From the NCBI GenBank assembly GCA_004123355.1, contig SCHM01000006.1, positions 310,001-374,000 on the forward strand: DNA of 64,000 nt, read 5' to 3'. Source of the DNA: Amphirosellinia nigrospora. Its lineage: Eukaryota > Ascomycota > Sordariomycetes > Xylariales > Xylariaceae. A program made the translations under genes and the position numbers. Shown here piece by piece: positions 58,516 to 64,000 of this stretch (position 1 is its first letter; each line of letters begins with the position of its first letter). A model generated the notes under the pieces. That model ran no database searches. It saw only the letters and a list, made by a program, of their open reading frames with translations, and was not told where the DNA came from.

Positions 58516-59335
58516 TGCGAACGCCTTACGCAGTATGGAAGGCTACTCATTCGCGCGGAACAGAATAGTCGGAGAACGAGGCAGCCGTCTCAAGTGTAGG
58601 TGGTACTACAAGCGAATCATACGCTTGGTGATGAAAAAATGACGTGTTCCATCTTCAAGGTTCCCAAGTACTCAAGAGCCAACTCCAGCGATAAAATAAG
58701 AACATATCAGACAGGGAAATGATCTGGTTCGGCAGCGGCTGCATGCAGGGGCCGCACAGAAAGGAGTGCCGGAAGTAGGCAATCATCGAGACTCGGGAGG
58801 ATCGAGTAGTATAAATGGCCTAAGGTTAGAGCTGCATAAGCGCGTCCTCCGTCGTCCTCCATCCTCCGCTCCGTGGATGCTACGGGCCTCCCAGACTCTA
58901 CTGTTATAAATCCGAACAAATCGTTCAAGGAAAACAGGAAAATATTTAAACATACTTACATCATCCGGATGACCCAATTCTGAAGTCCACGTTCCATTGT
59001 TTTCTGTACTTTTTATTTTGCCGTTTTATTCAACCGCCAAATAGTAAGTAGGTATCATCTGTGAGGAGTGAGGTCTGGTGTTCGGAAGGCTCTGCTCCGT
59101 GCCCAATAAACACTAGAGAGGCCGCTAGAGCATGCAGCTGGGCTTCAAGTGGTCGGCTCAGCGAGTCCGGGCAGGAGCCGCTAGCCCCTATTAGATATAT
59201 CTCAACATAGTTTTTATTTTTATTCTTTACAACGAGCTATTATTCACAAACTCGTAGGATTAGGAGGTATTATATTCCAGCTCGTAAAGGCATTGTGGCG
59301 TTTTTTTGTCGCACCCACTCCTGTCCGGGCCTTCT
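58516..59335. other. Intergenic, no gene supported
   Basis: Upstream of the P450 start and 3' of the rhodopsin-domain gene. It contains AT-rich stretches at about 59,200-59,280 and no supported gene. Confidence 0.45.
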
Positions 59336-60621
59336 TCATCTAGAAATCTCAATATCTTTCCGGACCTGTATCGCCTGGAGATGGTGCCCTTCGTCGGTAG
59401 TCCATCCATCATCGTTCCTTGGCATGTCCGACCATGCTAGCCCCATGGAGTTGCCGTCTTCTCGCTGCAGCCAATACTGATGCCGATCCTGTCTATTAGG
59501 GCGGGGCCTGGAGCCGTTAGATCGACCTGTATCTGGCTGTGGTTTCGATATGCGTGGCATGGAGAAGGAGAAGCTGAGCTTGGTGGCGAAGCGCGACCAG
59601 AGGCCCGAGCTTGGAAATAGAGGTTTGTACACGGGTGCGCAACAGCACACTATCGCGACACCGGCTTGGATATTCGACCATATTGCCACCAGCGTAAATA
59701 CATCTGCAAAGCATCCAACCGTGTTAGCCAAGGCTGATAGGGAGGTCTGGGTCGCGGAATTAATTACTCACAGACTGGATCATTGCTAAAGGATAGCCCG
59801 ATTTTAACAAATCCAACTGTGCCGGCCAGAACTCCTAATCCAAAAACGCCGACCAGCCTTGCCTTAGTCGCCCTCGATGTCTGGAGTATGCTGACGATAA
59901 CCACAGCGATAGCGACAAGGAGAAAGTCACCAAGTGAATTGATCGTTTCTGACACCGCCAATAATATTCCAGTCGAGTGACAGTGTCCTGGCAGGTTCGG
60001 ATGCCAAAACTTATCCAAAGGTTGGCATAAGAAGCCGATTAGAAAGCTAGTTATTATAATCCACGCTACGTGGTAGACAACCAGAGCATTGATACACCAC
60101 TTAAACTTCGGCCTGACTGAAAATAAGCGATAATAAAGAGCTATAATGCTCAGTTTGGCGAAGAGCTGTTGGTAGAAATAGAGCCAAAGTGCAGAGTATA
60201 TAAGCTATTAAATTTAAACCAAGCTTGGTCAGCACATTGCGTAAACGATAAATAAGGAATGCACTGTTGGGAGCGTACCTTACGCACAGCGGCAAACTCA
60301 TTCGGTGAGTCGAGGAGCTGGCGTGCATTCCGGCCACTAGAGATAGAAGCATCTAAACAACCGTAATCAGGTTAAGATGCATAACAAGTAATAATACGGA
60401 GAGATGAGGATTACCATATATATTCACTGCCGTGAAGGTCAGATAGAGAAGTAGTGAAATCAGGGCGAACCAATCGTCAAAGTGAAGCTTTCGACCGGTG
60501 CGCTTGGTGGCGATGAATCTGAGGACGACGGCCAGAATGGAGATCAGCGTAAGTAGTGTTCCGACGACGAGGTAGGCCTTTTGCTAGGATTCTTCAACGT
60601 CTCATTAATGCCCATATTCAT
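59336..60621 (-). CDS. Fungal rhodopsin-domain (PTH11-like) membrane protein
   Basis: Multi-pass protein of the fungal rhodopsin-domain family. Exons: 60621-60415, 60352-60279, 60204-59772 and 59733-59336, all GT...AG and in phase. Start MNMGINETLKNPSK. Helix 1 is AYLVVGTLLTLISILAVVLR, then FIATKRTGRKLHFDDWFALI (the RxxxxFxxDDW signature), LIYSALWLYFYQQLFAKLSI, IALYYRLFSVRPKFKWCINA and AWIIITSFLIGFLCQPLDKF with FWHPNLPGHC (FxCxPxxxFW...GxC). SETINSLGDFLLVAIAVVIV and a final helix around IVCCCAPVYKPLF follow. The polar tail has no motif. One A is missing in the AAAA run (plus-strand TTTT 60579-60582), between NPSK and AYLVV. Confidence 0.85.
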
Positions 60622-63600
60622 CGAGCTTCGAGGGGCGACTTGACCCTGCGCATCGGGGTTGTTGATCGTATCTGGCGGTTCACATAATGCGCAAATGTCA
60701 AGTGGTCGTCTGCGGACGGCGGTCCACAGCCGAATATTAAATATATAAGGGTTCCAAACATATGAGCTACAGGAACCGGTACCTAATCCCGCCTAAAACG
60801 CTTAGGAATTCCAACGTCCTAACTAACGGCGTAGAATTTAACTCGAGTTAGCCAAAATTAGTTTAATACCTGTTAGGATTCATGGGTATAGGGGTTTATA
60901 ACTTAAAGAGGAAAGGCTCTCGCAGGATTCATACCTTAGTACCTTTTCGCCTGCCACAGTAACATAGTGGCTTGCCGATTTTCACGCCAGCCTCAAAGCA
61001 TGGCGTATGTGGCATACGCATGTTTATGGTATTGTAGCTATGGTCTTGGGCTATTTCCATAAATGACGATATAATCTCGGCCAATCCTGCGGTTGCTATT
61101 CCTCGAGCTTCTGCCACGTGCAGGATAATGCACGTAGTACTGTAGTGGTCTTCATACAGCGCCCTCGTAAGCTCTTATTAGTTGTTATGTTTTTCCTCTA
61201 CTTATAGATCGGGACATGATTTGCACCTTACAAGTATTATTTGATGTGAGAACGAGCCACCCAATCCTTCCAACAGCATCGGACGCCAATGCCAACTCGG
61301 TCCGAGGTAAGTACAGTATACACAAGATGACGCTAGTGACGCACGGCATTTGTGAAACCTGGACAGCATGGCTTGGCGCTTTTTAGCGTGACGATTAGAC
61401 ATACCGGGGAACTGGATCGCGAATCTAAGACCGGGGAAGCCACCCATGTTATATAGTTCGTGAGTACACGAGGCCCCAACTATATACTAAGCAGCTACCC
61501 CTGTATTCCTAAACTTCAAAATTACTATACGAAAGAGACTAGAAGCAAGGTGCCTTGCATGAGGTATATAGACCAGAGACCCTCAGCTCCGAGGGGCGAA
61601 GGGCCAAGACCTTAACTATCTCTGAAGAAAATCTGATAATCAAAATATCCTTGCAGGACCTTGACTATCAGGCCTTTGCTATACTATCTTCGGTATTTTC
61701 CCAATCCCAACAATCCCAACATACTCGTCACGCCGTTGCGAAAACCTATTGTTCAAGCCCCTTGTTAGATATTGGGCATTTTAAAACGTTTTACTCTCTC
61801 AAACTAAATAATGAAAGCGAGCCGCCTGATTTGTGTCAACTTGGAGGTGGGCTGCCTGGTTCTACTGCACCAATGAATGATAAATGTTGAAAATACAGCT
61901 CTTCATTCAGTGTTTTTTTTCTGGTACGTCTTCAACCCAATTATTGGCTATGAGAGCAACAAGACTAGACACGTTGGAGAGAAAAGGTCGAGACCGCCGA
62001 CAAAAAACACCCGAAAAACTCCCATCAGTTGGGCAAGCCTACATCTAGCGGTCTCCGGAAACAGCTAGCACTCGGGTATACGCTTTACAGGCTCATATAA
62101 CACATCAATGTTGCTAACTGTTAATGTCGTGTTGTGATGATGAAAACGCTACCTTGTTAATTGTAGGGGGGGGGGGGAAGGTCATTGCGGTGACCATGAC
62201 GCCGATAATCGGCAAATCTACCATCGAGTGCGAACTCTAAACATTAACGAAGTACCTGTATATGGAAGGTCATCTCCCTTCGAGCGACCGATCGACCCCC
62301 TCTACGGCTTTCCTCTTGAAAGAGATATTATCATTATTATTTCAGATATCATGATAAATCGTCCATGTTGAAAACGAAGCTCGGTGACTTCAAAAGAAAA
62401 TATGGAGAAAGACTGAAGAATGATTGAAAGATGAAATTCAAGATACTGGGTCGCCTGTCAGTCTATGTCAAACGATGTGTTCGATTCAGCCATGTCTGTT
62501 CTGCACTTCTCGTAGACAACGCAATTAATTTCAACACAGCGGTAATAACTAACGAGAGCTTCTTTGGGAGAAAACTTCAAACAACCAAACAACTAACTTT
62601 CGTTGGCTATTAATGTCGCCGCTCTTTATGTCGATGCCGGGTTTTTGCATCCTAGGATAGCATGCTGTGGCGGGTTTGTGCCGTTTTGGTCTCTGCTACT
62701 GTCATAAAAACAGTATATGATATATACTGTAGAGACCTATTATTGTACGAGGCTTTGGAACAAGCCTTGCAGAGGGTATCTGACAGTAAATTTGAGGGAG
62801 TCCCTGTGGCGATACAAAGCCTTCTCCTTGTCTAGCTATATGAACGCGTGCCATATATCGTGATGTTAATAGAAGCCATGAAGCAAAAAGAAAAGATACA
62901 GTATCAAAAGGCAAGATCAAATCTCACGATAATTATTCGAACCGATTATTCCGCTTATAAGGCATTTTGTTCCAGTGCTACTTTTTTTGCCGCTTGTTCT
63001 GCGCGAAGCTGATCTCGCTCTTGGACACTCCCTGGTGTTTCTGAGATCTCACTACGCTTTTTTCTTTGTTCCGGGCTGTTAGCTCTCCACAAATACGAAA
63101 ATAACAAAAGTATTGAAGCTCTAATCAGCTACCTTTACGGAAACCGCAACTAGCAATATTCACTATCAAGAAGGTCCTAAAGTCAAAGCAGCAACCAATT
63201 CTGCAATGTAAAGTGAGCATCCTGTCCGCCAGTATACAAGTTATCAAAAGGGCATTGAGTACGACAAAGAAGGTCCTTAACAGATTATTCGCAACAGCCA
63301 ACCGCTTTTTTGCAACAAGAAAAATATCAATGATACATCTAGTTGTCAAAAGTTTATAGGCGCTACATTAGTAGTTCTGGCGGTGATCACCAGCCAATCC
63401 CGGTGTTGCACGTTTTTCATTTTTGTCGAGTCTTCTTCCACCTAACAGCAAGATCTTAATCAAGCTATTCTCCAGATACCTATAACTATCAGGGATCATA
63501 CTATTTGCTTAATTGGGGGTATTCTCCACGTAGGAAGATTTGATGGTTTTGTGTGATCACAGTTCTCGCGGCTGATCAATATAGTACTGAGTATACTTTT

Positions 63601-64000
63601 TACACAAGAAAAGATACTCTCATTTATGCAGCGCATTCCGCCCTGCGGATTTCATTTGCCTGGGATAGGGCCCTGTACCGATACCCTTCTTCTCCAGAGG
63701 TTATTCCACAGCGCTCCGTGACCTTGACCTACCCCATGCTCTAAAGCCGCCCTCTTGAGCAGGGCAGCTATGGCTATAGAAATCTCGACGAGAATCTAGT
63801 ATCGCTGTCTATCCCTGGGCCCATCTACTTTGGGCAATCTTCATACGTCCTTTATTCTTGTTAGTTCTTCGGAGGGATGAGCGAGGGGCTTGATAATTAC
63901 ATGGATATCATTCTATGTCGCTTTTAGATGCTCGAAGTATTAAATCATTATGAACTCCAGACGACCGTCTCTCTAATGGAACTACCGAGATCTGTTGCCG
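60622..64000. other. Intergenic, no gene supported
   Basis: About 3.4 kb at the end of the window with only short unrelated frames. A minus-strand frame 60929-61117 and one at 61202-61447 have donor-like ends but no recognisable product. A run of 12 G lies at 62166-62177. Confidence 0.45.
62166..62177. repeat. Poly-G run (12)
   Basis: Twelve consecutive G bases, the longest G/C homopolymer noticed. Its true length is uncertain given the homopolymer problem seen elsewhere. Confidence 0.8.

Noticed and set aside
61202-61447. Minus-strand frame beginning MGGFPGLRFAIQFPG with a GTATGT donor-like site
   Set aside because: No continuation exon with recognisable sequence could be found.
1-64000. 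CRISPR array, prokaryotic operons or phage genes
   Set aside because: Spliceosomal introns and fungal families throughout, and no spaced direct-repeat array was seen.

Overview
This 64 kb window looks like nuclear DNA of a filamentous ascomycete (Pezizomycotina, most likely a Sordariomycete). The reasons are short GT...AG introns of about 50-110 bp with CTAAC/CTGAC-type branch points, fungal-only families (HET, DUF6604, fungal rhodopsin domain, bZIP-DUF3425, fungal MARVEL proteins), intergenic TAGGTACCTA-type motifs, and AT-rich degenerate spacers. The species cannot be named from sequence alone.

Layout. 0-5 kb: gene-poor, one doubtful minus-strand gene. 4.9-7.1 kb: secreted S41-type peptidase gene with many frameshifts. 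7.6-10.1 kb: compact same-strand array of tiny unrecognised genes (membrane segment, coiled coil or E/P-rich), the best candidate for something undescribed. 10.7-14.9 kb: holocytochrome c synthase (+), a RUS/DUF647 protein (-) and a MARVEL membrane protein (-). 15-19 kb: remnant of a fungal membrane protein, a HAD hydrolase, an F-box protein. 19.3-19.8 kb: RPS29 split into five small exons. 21-24.5 kb: intact HET-domain gene and a two-RRM RNA-binding protein. 24.6-25.9 kb: AT-rich desert. 26-36.5 kb: fungal transcription-factor-like gene, NmrA-like protein, glutathione S-transferase, amidohydrolase, bZIP-DUF3425 regulator, short-chain dehydrogenase, which resembles a detoxification or secondary-metabolism neighbourhood. 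38-42 kb: secreted protein, Gfo/Idh/MocA oxidoreductase, alpha/beta hydrolase. 43.5-46 kb: DUF6604 protein. 46-49 kb: gene desert with a palindromic DNA-transposon relic. 49.4-52 kb: RNase P/MRP Rpr2/SNM1 subunit and ZPR1. 52.8-56.4 kb: large divergent HET gene. 56.6-60.6 kb: cytochrome P450 and a rhodopsin-domain receptor-like protein. 60.6-64 kb: no convincing gene.

A striking window-wide pattern is that most otherwise well-conserved genes, including housekeeping ones, carry single-base frameshifts, and nearly all of these are a missing base within or beside a short homopolymer (mostly G/C). This looks more like consensus error in a long-read assembly than mass pseudogenisation, so I annotate these genes as coding and flag each break.
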